From Sphingomonas sp. (GTDB lineage: Bacteria; Pseudomonadota; Alphaproteobacteria; Sphingomonadales; Sphingomonadaceae), in assembly GCA_003248865.1 (NCBI GenBank), contig QFPK01000031.1:1-22393 (forward strand): a stretch of DNA of 22,393 bases, read 5' to 3'. Positions 16,080 to 22,393 of the stretch are shown in pieces. Within the stretch, counting starts at the first letter, position 1; every line of letters starts with the position of its first letter. The notes beneath the pieces are model-generated. The model did no database searches, had not been told where the DNA came from, and was given only the letters and a program-made list of their open reading frames with translations. A program made the translations under genes and the position numbers.

Positions 16080-17323
16080 GCGATCCCGCCGGCACGCCCG
16101 CACAACCTGTTCAGCAGCAGCCCGCGCCGGCCGCACCGCAGGCAGCGCCGCAGCCTGCGCCTGCCGATCCGCGCGCGTTCCAGCTTCGCGGTGATCCGCC
16201 GCGCGTCATGCGCCTGTCGAGGAAGGCGCTCGCCGCGCTCGGCACCGCCGCCGGCCTCGGCATCGGCGGCGCGCTGCTCTATGCGCTCAATCCTCCCGAC
16301 AAGGACGAGCGGCAGGAACTTTACGGGACGGAAGGCAGGGCCACCGCCGAAAACATCACGTCCGGCCCGAAGGACTACAGCCAAGTTCCGAAACTCGGGG
16401 CGCCGCTCCCCGGCGATCTTGGGCGGCCGATCCTGTCGGCGCAGCAGCGTGGGCAAAACGTGCCCGTCCCGCCGATGGGAACCGCACATCCCGATCCCCG
16501 CGCACAGGCCGCTGAAGCCGCCCGCCAGCGCATCAGCCAGGAACGCGACGCTGCCCGCACCGCCAGCCTGTTTCTCGGCGGCGGCACGGCGAGCGGCGGG
16601 ACCGCCATGCCGACGATTGGCAGCGCGCCGGATTTCGCCGTCCCTTCACAGCCGGATGGAGGGGCGCCCCAAGGCGACCAGGCCGGCAAGCGCGCCTTCA
16701 TGGCGCAGGCGTCCAACCAGCGCACAGTGAGCGTCGAGCGGCTGACCACGCCGGCATCGCCCAACATCGTGCAGGCGGGCAGCATCATTCCTGCCGCGCT
16801 CATTACGGGCGTCCGTTCCGATCTTCCCGGACAGATCACCGCCCAGGTGACGCAGAATGTCTATGACAGCCCGACCGGGCGCACCCTGCTCATTCCGCAG
16901 GGCGCCCGGTTGATCGGCGAATATGACAGCGAGATCACTGCCGGGCAGACCCGCGTGCTGCTCGCCTGGGATCGGCTGATATTGCCGGACGGCCGCTCGA
17001 TCGTTCTCGAGCGCCAGCCCGGCGCCGATGCGGCCGGCTATGCTGGCCTACAGGACCGCGTGAACCAGCATTGGGGCAATATGTTGAAAGCCGCCGCCAT
17101 CTCGACCTTGCTCGGCATGGGGACCGAGCTGGCGGCCGACAGCGACGACGATCTCATTCGCGCCCTGCGCAGGGGCACGCAGGACACCATCAATCAGACA
17201 GGCCAGCAGATCGTGCGCCGCCAGCTCAACGTGCAGCCGACGCTCACCATCCGGCCGGGGCATCCCTTGCGCGTAGTCATCACCCGCGACCTCGTGCTTG
17301 AACCGATCGGAGCGTCACGATGA
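16076..17323 (+). CDS. trbI: TrbI, VirB10-like protein
   Basis: This is a 415-residue VirB10-family protein that spans inner and outer membranes and passes energy from the ATPases to the core complex. It has a Pro/Ala/Gln-rich cytoplasmic N terminus (1-44), one membrane helix at 51-71, a Pro-rich periplasmic linker, and the conserved beta-barrel domain with IPAALITGVRSDLPGQITAQ, NVYDSPTGRTLLIPQGARLIG, LLAWDRLILPDGRSI and HPLRVVITRDLVLEP. The start is a GTG at 16076 inside the trbG stop (GTGA). The stop overlaps the DUF2274 start. The length and domain order are normal. Confidence 0.95.
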   Translation: MSDPAGTPAQPVQQQPAPAAPQAAPQPAPADPRAFQLRGDPPRVMRLSRKALAALGTAAGLGIGGALLYALNPPDKDERQELYGTEGRATAENITSGPKDYSQVPKLGAPLPGDLGRPILSAQQRGQNVPVPPMGTAHPDPRAQAAEAARQRISQERDAARTASLFLGGGTASGGTAMPTIGSAPDFAVPSQPDGGAPQGDQAGKRAFMAQASNQRTVSVERLTTPASPNIVQAGSIIPAALITGVRSDLPGQITAQVTQNVYDSPTGRTLLIPQGARLIGEYDSEITAGQTRVLLAWDRLILPDGRSIVLERQPGADAAGYAGLQDRVNQHWGNMLKAAAISTLLGMGTELAADSDDDLIRALRRGTQDTINQTGQQIVRRQLNVQPTLTIRPGHPLRVVITRDLVLEPIGASR

Positions 17324-17568
17324 CGAAATTGAAGCTGGGGCCGCTGGCCGACGACCGCCCGGTCAAGATCAGCGTGGAACTGCCCGCCGCCGTCCACCGC
17401 GACTTGCAAGCCTATGCCGCCGTGCTCGCCGCCGAAACCCGGCAGCAGCCCGTCGCGCCGGAGAAGCTGGTCGCCCCCATGCTCGCCCGCTTCATGGCGA
17501 CCGACCGGGCGTTTGCGAAGGCGCACCGCCAGGGTCAGAATCAGGGAATATCGAAGGATAGCCCATAG
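17320..17568 (+). CDS. DUF2274 family small protein
   Basis: This is an 82-residue protein of the DUF2274 family, commonly found directly after trbI. Recognisable parts are KLKLGPLADDRPVKISVELP, resembling a ribbon-helix-helix strand, then HRDLQAYAAVLAAE and LVAPMLARFMATDRAF. That layout suggests a small DNA-binding protein, perhaps a regulator of the transfer operon, but no function is known to me. It is coupled to trbI by an ATGA overlap and ends 28 bases inside the convergent LysR gene. Confidence 0.82.
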   Translation: MTKLKLGPLADDRPVKISVELPAAVHRDLQAYAAVLAAETRQQPVAPEKLVAPMLARFMATDRAFAKAHRQGQNQGISKDSP

Positions 17569-18479
17569 CGTTCGCGCACGAAGGCGAGGAACCTCCGCAG
17601 CGCGGGATTGCCATTGTCCTTCCGCCAATATCCCGAGAAGGCGATCATCACCGGCCCTTGCTCGCCATGCACCGGCCGATAGACCACATCGGGATAGCGC
17701 GCGCCGCTCCCGCCTTCACAGACGACCGAGAGACCAAGGCCATCACCCAGCACGCTCAGGATGCCCTCCCGGCTGACCTGGTGCATCCTGATGTCCGGCT
17801 GCATCCCCGATACCGCCAGCCGGCCCAGCAGCATGTCGCGGATTTCCGGGCCGGGGTCACTGGCGGGCAGCAGGAACCGCTCGCCGCGCAGATCGGTCCA
17901 ATGGATGATTTCGCGCTCGGCCAACCTATGGCCGGATGGCAGAGCCACCAGCACCCGCTCGCTCCAGAAGGATTCGCGCCGAATGTCGTTGCGTGCAGTT
18001 TCACCCGCGAGGATCGCAATGTCGATCTCGCCGGTATCGAGCCCGGCAAGCAGCGCCCCCCGATCGGCTTCCACCCCGTCCAGATCCACATCGGGGTGAT
18101 CGCCGCGCCAGCCAAGAATCGTCGCCCTCAGCTTACCGGCGGAGATGGCGCTGTTGTGCCCGACCATGAGCCCGCCGGCACGGCCCTGGCCCGCCGCGCG
18201 CATCGTCGTCACCAGCTTGTCCGCGCTTCCGACCATCGGCCGGGCGCTGCGGATGAATTGCGCGCCCGCTATGGTCATCGTGACCCCTGCGCGGGACCGC
18301 TCGAATATCCTGACCCCGACCACGCGCTCCAGCTTGAGGACGTTCCGGCTCAACGTCGATTGCTCGACATCCAGCGCGCGCGCCGCCCGGTAGAAGCTGC
18401 CGTGATCTGCCGCCGCGATGGCGTAGCGAAGCTGGCGAATGTCGAAGGGCAAATTGGAACTCACTTCAGAGACGACCAT
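17541..18479 (-). CDS. LysR-family transcriptional regulator
   Basis: This is a 312-residue LysR-type regulator. The N-terminal winged helix-turn-helix reads FDIRQLRYAIAAADHGSFYRAARALDVEQSTLSRNVLKLE in adjoining blocks, and the C-terminal two-lobed effector-binding domain runs from about residue 90. I chose the only ATG, at 18479; a TTG at 18527 in the same frame would add 16 residues with no family likeness. No well-spaced ribosome site is seen (GGGGAAG abuts the ATG), so the start is uncertain. It faces the transfer operon and overlaps DUF2274 by 28 bases at the 3' ends. I recall LysR genes in this place in related elements, so it is probably part of the element. Its ligand and targets are unknown. 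Confidence 0.87.
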   Translation of the reverse strand: MVVSEVSSNLPFDIRQLRYAIAAADHGSFYRAARALDVEQSTLSRNVLKLERVVGVRIFERSRAGVTMTIAGAQFIRSARPMVGSADKLVTTMRAAGQGRAGGLMVGHNSAISAGKLRATILGWRGDHPDVDLDGVEADRGALLAGLDTGEIDIAILAGETARNDIRRESFWSERVLVALPSGHRLAEREIIHWTDLRGERFLLPASDPGPEIRDMLLGRLAVSGMQPDIRMHQVSREGILSVLGDGLGLSVVCEGGSGARYPDVVYRPVHGEQGPVMIAFSGYWRKDNGNPALRRFLAFVRERYGLSFDIP

Positions 18480-18576
18480 CTTCCCCAGCGCTTGACAATT
18501 TACTGACAAAACTCGGAATCGCACCAACCGGATATGTCAACACTAAGATAGGCCCTAACACTACTCATAGACACCA
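18480..18576. promoter_or_regulatory. Upstream region of the LysR gene
   Basis: These 97 bases are AT-richer than the transfer region and hold the probable LysR promoter on the minus strand. TTGACA occurs at 18492-18497 on the plus strand, and its complement TGTCAA at 18535-18540 gives a minus-strand TTGACA, but no good -10 box lies at the right distance from the latter. The two form a widely spaced inverted pair that could be a regulator site. The end of the transfer element may lie here or beyond; no clear attachment site was seen. Confidence 0.3.
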
Positions 18577-19713
18577 TCATCTCTGATCGCAGATCAACCG
18601 CGTATACTTGCCATTGATCGACAAACTATAGTCTGTTCGGCTAGCGTTCGACGTTAGAAAGTCGGTGGCGACAAAGTTGGCTTGGCTGGCAAGGGCTGTC
18701 TTGGCTCGCGTCGAGTCTTGGACTCCTGTCGTATCGCCCTTTGTATAGAGCAACAGACCAGGCTTTATAGCTGGGCTGCGCCCCATCGTGGCTGGATCGT
18801 TTCGAGATTGCCATGTCGCCCGCAATCCACCTACATCCTTTTCAATATGAAGGAGTGCATGGTCGCCTGATGCCGAGATGTATTCGGCATATCGTTCGAC
18901 AGGGCGATCCCCATAGTCAAACAACAAAAAGGTGACTTTGCCGCGCGCCCACACAAGTGTTGGCCATAACGCTGAATCATGCGCAATATCAGAAGGGTTA
19001 ATAAGATCCGATTGGACGAACTCCCCCAGGATTTCCTCCTGAATCCTGCGCCAGACTGTATTATCGCCGAGCGAAGATGACGTCGTCTTAGCATCCTGCT
19101 TCATCTCTAGAAGGATGAATATCGGCAGATGCTGCGGATTGGCTCGGTGCCAGTTCGCAATCTCCTTGAGACAGTTTCTAAATAGGAGACACGTGCTCCG
19201 CATGTCGAAGTCGGCTTCATGAAATGTCTTGAAGCCGGGCTTGGCTAAGTCATTGGAGGGGTCGATCGGAGGGAGGGCATCCACCACGTTGCGCGGCATG
19301 GCGCTATAGATGTTAGGTTGGGAGAAACGGCCGCCTGTAGGATCGTCATGAACGTCGATCTCAAAAGCCCGCACGCCCATTGCGAGTTGCTGCGCAAGGG
19401 TTGGATGAGTGTAATCGTGAGCCGAAACTATTCTTTCAATCGGTCTGTTCACGGATTCCCCACGTCGCGTTCTACGAACGAAGGACAACACGGCGTCATC
19501 CGGTGCGATATGAAAAGCATTGTGGGTGGTGACGTATTGCATGTCGCTCACACGCATGTCCGGATTGTCCTCACGGCATTGGACATTTTCGTCGGGCGCA
19601 GCACCGGCAAGCATCAGCCCAACGCATGGGATCAGAAAAACGTTCGGCCAAGCAGAACGTGACTGCTTGGCGCGTGGGGCGCCAAAGGCGCTATTTCTTT
19701 CTGGGTTGGCCAT
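18577..19713 (-). CDS. Ca2+-dependent phosphoinositide-specific phospholipase C-like protein
   Basis: This is a 378-residue exported phosphodiesterase of the Ca2+-dependent PI-PLC family (PLC-like TIM barrel). A basic N terminus and hydrophobic stretch AWPNVFLIPCVGLMLAGAA (21-39) form a signal peptide. The barrel shows a candidate catalytic His64 in THNAFH, Glu118 and Asp120 in RAFEIDVHDD (metal site), His165 in FKTFHEADFD, and Glu203 in FILLEMK. The ATG at 19713 is preceded by AAGGAG (19728-19723) at nine bases; a start at 19743 is open but lacks this. The 5' end overlaps the phosphatase 3' end by 23 bases, so the two are probably co-transcribed. Base composition is clearly less GC-rich than in the transfer genes. 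The true substrate (phosphoinositides or another phosphodiester) is unknown. Confidence 0.85.
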   Translation of the reverse strand: MANPERNSAFGAPRAKQSRSAWPNVFLIPCVGLMLAGAAPDENVQCREDNPDMRVSDMQYVTTHNAFHIAPDDAVLSFVRRTRRGESVNRPIERIVSAHDYTHPTLAQQLAMGVRAFEIDVHDDPTGGRFSQPNIYSAMPRNVVDALPPIDPSNDLAKPGFKTFHEADFDMRSTCLLFRNCLKEIANWHRANPQHLPIFILLEMKQDAKTTSSSLGDNTVWRRIQEEILGEFVQSDLINPSDIAHDSALWPTLVWARGKVTFLLFDYGDRPVERYAEYISASGDHALLHIEKDVGGLRATWQSRNDPATMGRSPAIKPGLLLYTKGDTTGVQDSTRAKTALASQANFVATDFLTSNASRTDYSLSINGKYTRLICDQR

Positions 19714-21157
19714 GCGACCTCGCTCCTTGCAGTTTAAGCGCATTGGCGATGATATCGAAAATCTCGTTCTGTTCGATCACGCCATGCACGGCGGCGGAAC
19801 CTGCGCCGGTCGCATAGAGTGGAACGTCTTCGCCACCGTGACTTTCGGACAGACTTCGGTGATTGCCGAAAACGTCCCCCGTTGGAATTAGCGCCTGCTG
19901 GCGATCCTTGGGTTCAAGGCCGGGCGCTGGTCGGGGGGATACAACTGCCCCAGGCCCATTATGATAGCCGAGCGTGGTATAGGGTTGGCCATCGGCCGCG
20001 AGTGCCGGATGATCTTCCGGCTCACCTCGCGCATCATTCTCGACGACTAGGCCCAGGATCGGATTGTTACGCGTGGGGTATCCGCCGATCGTCAGTGTGT
20101 GGCTGTGATCCGCAGTGACCAAAATCAACGTGTTCGAGAGATCGACCTTGGACAACGCGAGTTGGATGGCCCGCACAAACTCCTGAGCGTCGGCAAGAGC
20201 GTAAGCTGCCCGGCCCTCATGATGGCCGTGGTCGATCATTCCGCCCTCTACCATCAGATAGAAGCCGTTCTTCTCTTTGAGAAGCCGGTCAAGGGCGACT
20301 TCGGTCATTTCGGTCAGCGTCGGCTCGGTGGAACCGGAGCGACGATCAAGGGTGTAACCCATGTGAGAAGGACTGAAAACGCCAAGGAGCGATCCAGGCG
20401 CGCTCGCGGCTTGGATCAGTTCTGCCCGTGTCTGCACATAATGGCCACGCGTGCGGGCGACCCAATCGCCAGGCAAATCCGCATCGTCGGCGAGGCGAGC
20501 GCCGTTATTGTCCTTGCCGAAAAACTGCGCGGTCCCACCACCCAACGCCACAGCGAACGGAAAGTGCATAAGCTGGGAGGCAATGTCGGTGCAACCGCTG
20601 CGGCGATCGGCGTCGGGAATAGCGCGATCGTGCTCCCAGTCGCGATCGGCAGAGTGGGCATAGACTGTAGCAGGCGTGGCGTGGGTGATACGCGCTGTCG
20701 TGACTATGCCCACTGCCTTGCCGCGAGCGACCGCAAGCTCGCCCAGATTGGGTAAGCTTGCTGAAAGCGCCTCCGCGCAATCGGTGCGACGAGCGCTGGG
20801 GCCAATATTGATCACACCCGCGCGCGTTTTTACCCCGGTATGGATGGCGGAAGCGGTGCCAGCCGAATCCGGAACCTGCTGGTTCGAATTGTAAGTCTTG
20901 ACCAACGCTACGTTCGGAAAGCGCTCAAAGGGCAAGACATTGGACTCGCCGTCGAGTCCGCGCGATTGTCCGTCGTAAATCCGCGTGGCCGTAACCGTGG
21001 AAATGCCCATCCCGTCGCCGATAAACAGAATAACGTTCTTCGTGTCGGCACGATAGCGAGCATCGTCAGAATGACCTCCGGCGGGCGGCGGAATGGTCGC
21101 GCAGCCGCACAGCGTTAGAAGCATTGCGAGCGCTGTTCCGTGCAACATATGTCTCAT
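19691..21157 (-). CDS. Alkaline phosphatase (PhoA-type), lipoprotein
   Basis: This is a 488-residue metal-dependent phosphomonoesterase. The signal peptide ends in LCGC with Cys19, a plausible lipobox, so the enzyme is probably membrane-anchored outside the cytoplasm. Active-site features are all present: NVILFIGDGMG with Asp48, the nucleophile Ser98 in VPDSAGTASA, ITHATPA (157-163), EGGMIDHGHH (304-313), TADHSHT (348-354) and ESHGGEDVPLYATG (438-451). The ATG at 21157 has AAGAGG at 21169-21164 as ribosome site. The gene starts 18 bases after the MBL-fold gene stop and overlaps the PLC gene. It would release phosphate from the monoesters made by a phosphodiesterase such as the downstream PLC-like protein. 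Confidence 0.92.
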   Translation of the reverse strand: MRHMLHGTALAMLLTLCGCATIPPPAGGHSDDARYRADTKNVILFIGDGMGISTVTATRIYDGQSRGLDGESNVLPFERFPNVALVKTYNSNQQVPDSAGTASAIHTGVKTRAGVINIGPSARRTDCAEALSASLPNLGELAVARGKAVGIVTTARITHATPATVYAHSADRDWEHDRAIPDADRRSGCTDIASQLMHFPFAVALGGGTAQFFGKDNNGARLADDADLPGDWVARTRGHYVQTRAELIQAASAPGSLLGVFSPSHMGYTLDRRSGSTEPTLTEMTEVALDRLLKEKNGFYLMVEGGMIDHGHHEGRAAYALADAQEFVRAIQLALSKVDLSNTLILVTADHSHTLTIGGYPTRNNPILGLVVENDARGEPEDHPALAADGQPYTTLGYHNGPGAVVSPRPAPGLEPKDRQQALIPTGDVFGNHRSLSESHGGEDVPLYATGAGSAAVHGVIEQNEIFDIIANALKLQGARSHGQPRKK

Positions 21158-21175
21158 GTTATTCCTCTTGCTTCA

Positions 21176-22321
21176 TCAGTTCGCCGCATAAGGACCAAAC
21201 ACGCGCTTGACATTGCGGTCGCGTGTCATGTCGTCGAGAACGAACACTTGATAGCTGTTGCCTCCAGCCGCGACGCGGACGACGACGTGGCCGTCAAAAC
21301 TTGAATAGGCGCGCTCCATCCAGGGGCCGATCGCGATGCGCGTTTCGGGTCGAATGCCGGTGGCGAAGATGTCACGCGGCCCCGGATAGATGGACTGTGA
21401 AGTCATGCGATGCACTACCTCGCCGCCGGGCTGATCGGATACCCAGCTCTGTTGCACTATAACCCGAGGTTGCAGGGTGCGAAGGAAGTTGGCGGTTGTT
21501 GCGTCACGGTTGCCGTGGTGATTCAGCGTCATCACATCTACGGGACCGACCGCGCGTCCGACCGGCGTCTCGACGTCCAACCAATACGGCTGATCGGAGT
21601 CAGACGCGCCGGTAAGGTCGCCGCCGGCATAATAGTCGAAGGAGCCGTAGCTCAGCTTGATGGCAAGGCTGAACGGATTTTCGTTGAAGTTGCAGTCGTG
21701 CACTGCATCTGACGGAATGTAGCGAAATGTAGTCGATCCCCGGCCGGTCCAAAGCACGCCGCTCGCTGCGACATTGCGGATACTGAAATTGGCATAGGCA
21801 TTCGGCTCATTGCGGAGGATGATCTGATCGGTCCTTCCAGGTTGCAATCCTTCCACCGCTTGGCCGTGCGCAATCCGGCTATCGACCAACTTGAAATATT
21901 TGGCCAATGCGCCGCGCATCCCGTCCGGGCAGGCTTTGAGGTCCACAGGCGCTCGGTATTCGGGTGCGGCACGATCGATCAACGTACCGATCGGGATTGC
22001 TTCCGCGACGTCCATGATGCCGGTCAAGCGAAAGCTGTCTGTAGTCGAGCGGGGATTTGTCGGCGACAGATGACCAAAGTGATCGGAGTGGAAATGCGAG
22101 ATCACGGCATAGTCGAGCCTTACCGGCTGTCCTGTTGGCGCGAAATGCCGGATGTAGTCGACGATCCACTCACCAGCCCGGCGACTTGCATCCGGGCGGG
22201 GATCAAGCAACCTGAGCGGCGCATTCTTGCTCATGCCCTCCCGGTCAACATCACCGGCATCCATCAGCATGGTGGTGCCGTCCGGTAAGATGAAATTGTC
22301 CGTCGTCAGAACATTTGGCAC
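21176..22321 (-). CDS. MBL-fold metallo-hydrolase, probably 5'-truncated
   Basis: A 381-residue reading frame with a metallo-beta-lactamase fold of the ComEC-like class: LPDGTTMLMDAGD (12-24), the zinc motif HFHSDH (76-81), YAGGD (231-235) and LNHHGN (266-271). The frame begins with a GTG at 22321, and an in-frame stop lies at 22337-22339. There is no signal peptide, although both partner enzymes are exported, and the first beta strand that normally precedes the PDGTT block is short or odd. I think the original 5' end was lost, perhaps by insertion of the element at the window edge, though a real short N terminus cannot be excluded. Relatives hydrolyse phosphoesters, lactones or nucleic acids; the substrate here is unknown. 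It is the first gene of the minus-strand operon. Confidence 0.8.
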   Translation of the reverse strand: MPNVLTTDNFILPDGTTMLMDAGDVDREGMSKNAPLRLLDPRPDASRRAGEWIVDYIRHFAPTGQPVRLDYAVISHFHSDHFGHLSPTNPRSTTDSFRLTGIMDVAEAIPIGTLIDRAAPEYRAPVDLKACPDGMRGALAKYFKLVDSRIAHGQAVEGLQPGRTDQIILRNEPNAYANFSIRNVAASGVLWTGRGSTTFRYIPSDAVHDCNFNENPFSLAIKLSYGSFDYYAGGDLTGASDSDQPYWLDVETPVGRAVGPVDVMTLNHHGNRDATTANFLRTLQPRVIVQQSWVSDQPGGEVVHRMTSQSIYPGPRDIFATGIRPETRIAIGPWMERAYSSFDGHVVVRVAAGGNSYQVFVLDDMTRDRNVKRVFGPYAAN

Positions 22322-22370
22322 AACTCGCGGCGTAAGTTAGCGGAGTGCGGACCTCGTCTGGGGGTTGATG
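22322..22370. other. Junction between MBL gene and possible insertion sequence
   Basis: These 49 bases lie between the start of the MBL frame and the stop of a minus-strand frame that leaves the window. If the frame at the edge is a transposase, its terminal inverted repeat should be here. I cannot define the repeat without the other end of the element, and I see no good promoter for the hydrolase operon. Confidence 0.3.
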
Positions 22371-22393
22371 TTAGGCGGCGAGCTTGCGGTGTT
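22371..22393 (-). CDS. Possible transposase C terminus, cut by window edge
   Basis: Only seven codons are visible on the minus strand: an incomplete one, then HRKLAA and the stop TAA at 22373-22371. A short basic end of this kind is seen in several insertion-sequence transposases, and it would explain the damaged 5' end of the MBL gene. The evidence is too short to name a family. Confidence 0.25.

Noticed and set aside
17569..18580. Right attachment site of the element after the trb operon
   Set aside because: I looked for the TTTTTCAT-like core I associate with Tn4371-type elements and for obvious direct repeats, and saw none; the left end is outside the window, so no pair can be matched.
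20099..20755. Plus-strand frame of 218 codons inside the alkaline phosphatase gene
   Set aside because: It is antisense to a gene with all active-site motifs intact and shows no motif.
22321..22393. Naming a specific insertion-sequence family at the right edge
   Set aside because: Only six clear residues and one possible repeat end are visible, too few to assign a family.

Overview
The window reads as the conjugation half of an integrative and conjugative element (Tn4371-like Tra/Trb layout) or conjugative plasmid from a high-GC alphaproteobacterium. A member of the Sphingomonadales is my best guess, from gene style and composition only. Bases 1 to about 17,570 are one tightly packed plus-strand transfer region. 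It is followed by a convergent LysR regulator and then by a minus-strand cassette of three extracytoplasmic hydrolases. At the right edge the first gene of that cassette seems to have lost its 5' end next to what may be the tail of an insertion sequence.

Region 1 (2-2740): the 3' part of a DNA cytosine methyltransferase gene whose conserved motifs fall in two different frames, then a DUF2840 protein, a TraF-type S26 peptidase and a VirB1-like lytic transglycosylase, joined by ATGA/GTGA overlaps. Region 2 (2741-2978): a gap with a nested inverted repeat, the best candidate here for oriT or a control site of the relaxase gene. Region 3 (2979-7184): the RlxS/DUF3363 relaxase, the TraG (VirD4-type) coupling protein and a CopG-type ribbon-helix-helix protein. 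Region 4 (7185-8083): a ParD/ParE toxin-antitoxin module with its own promoter and palindromic operator, lying between copG and trbB, plus a hairpin-containing leader ahead of trbB.

Region 5 (8084-17568): trbB-C-D-E-J-K(alt)-L-F-G-I and a DUF2274 gene, mostly overlapping by 1-4 bases. These give VirB11, B2, B3, B4, B5, entry exclusion, B6, B8, B9 and B10 equivalents. With the transglycosylase, peptidase, relaxase and coupling protein they make a nearly complete mating apparatus: the relaxase nicks and carries the DNA, TraG feeds it to the channel, and TrbB/TrbE power pilus assembly and transport.

Region 6 (17541-22393): a LysR regulator whose 3' end overlaps DUF2274, then a minus-strand operon in the order MBL-fold hydrolase, alkaline phosphatase lipoprotein, Ca2+-dependent PI-PLC-like phosphodiesterase. 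I infer a stepwise organophosphate or phospholipid phosphate-release pathway, not seen in the usual transfer gene set. This cassette is the most novel-looking part of the window. No rRNA, tRNA or CRISPR array was seen, and no gene-free stretch exceeds 300 bases.
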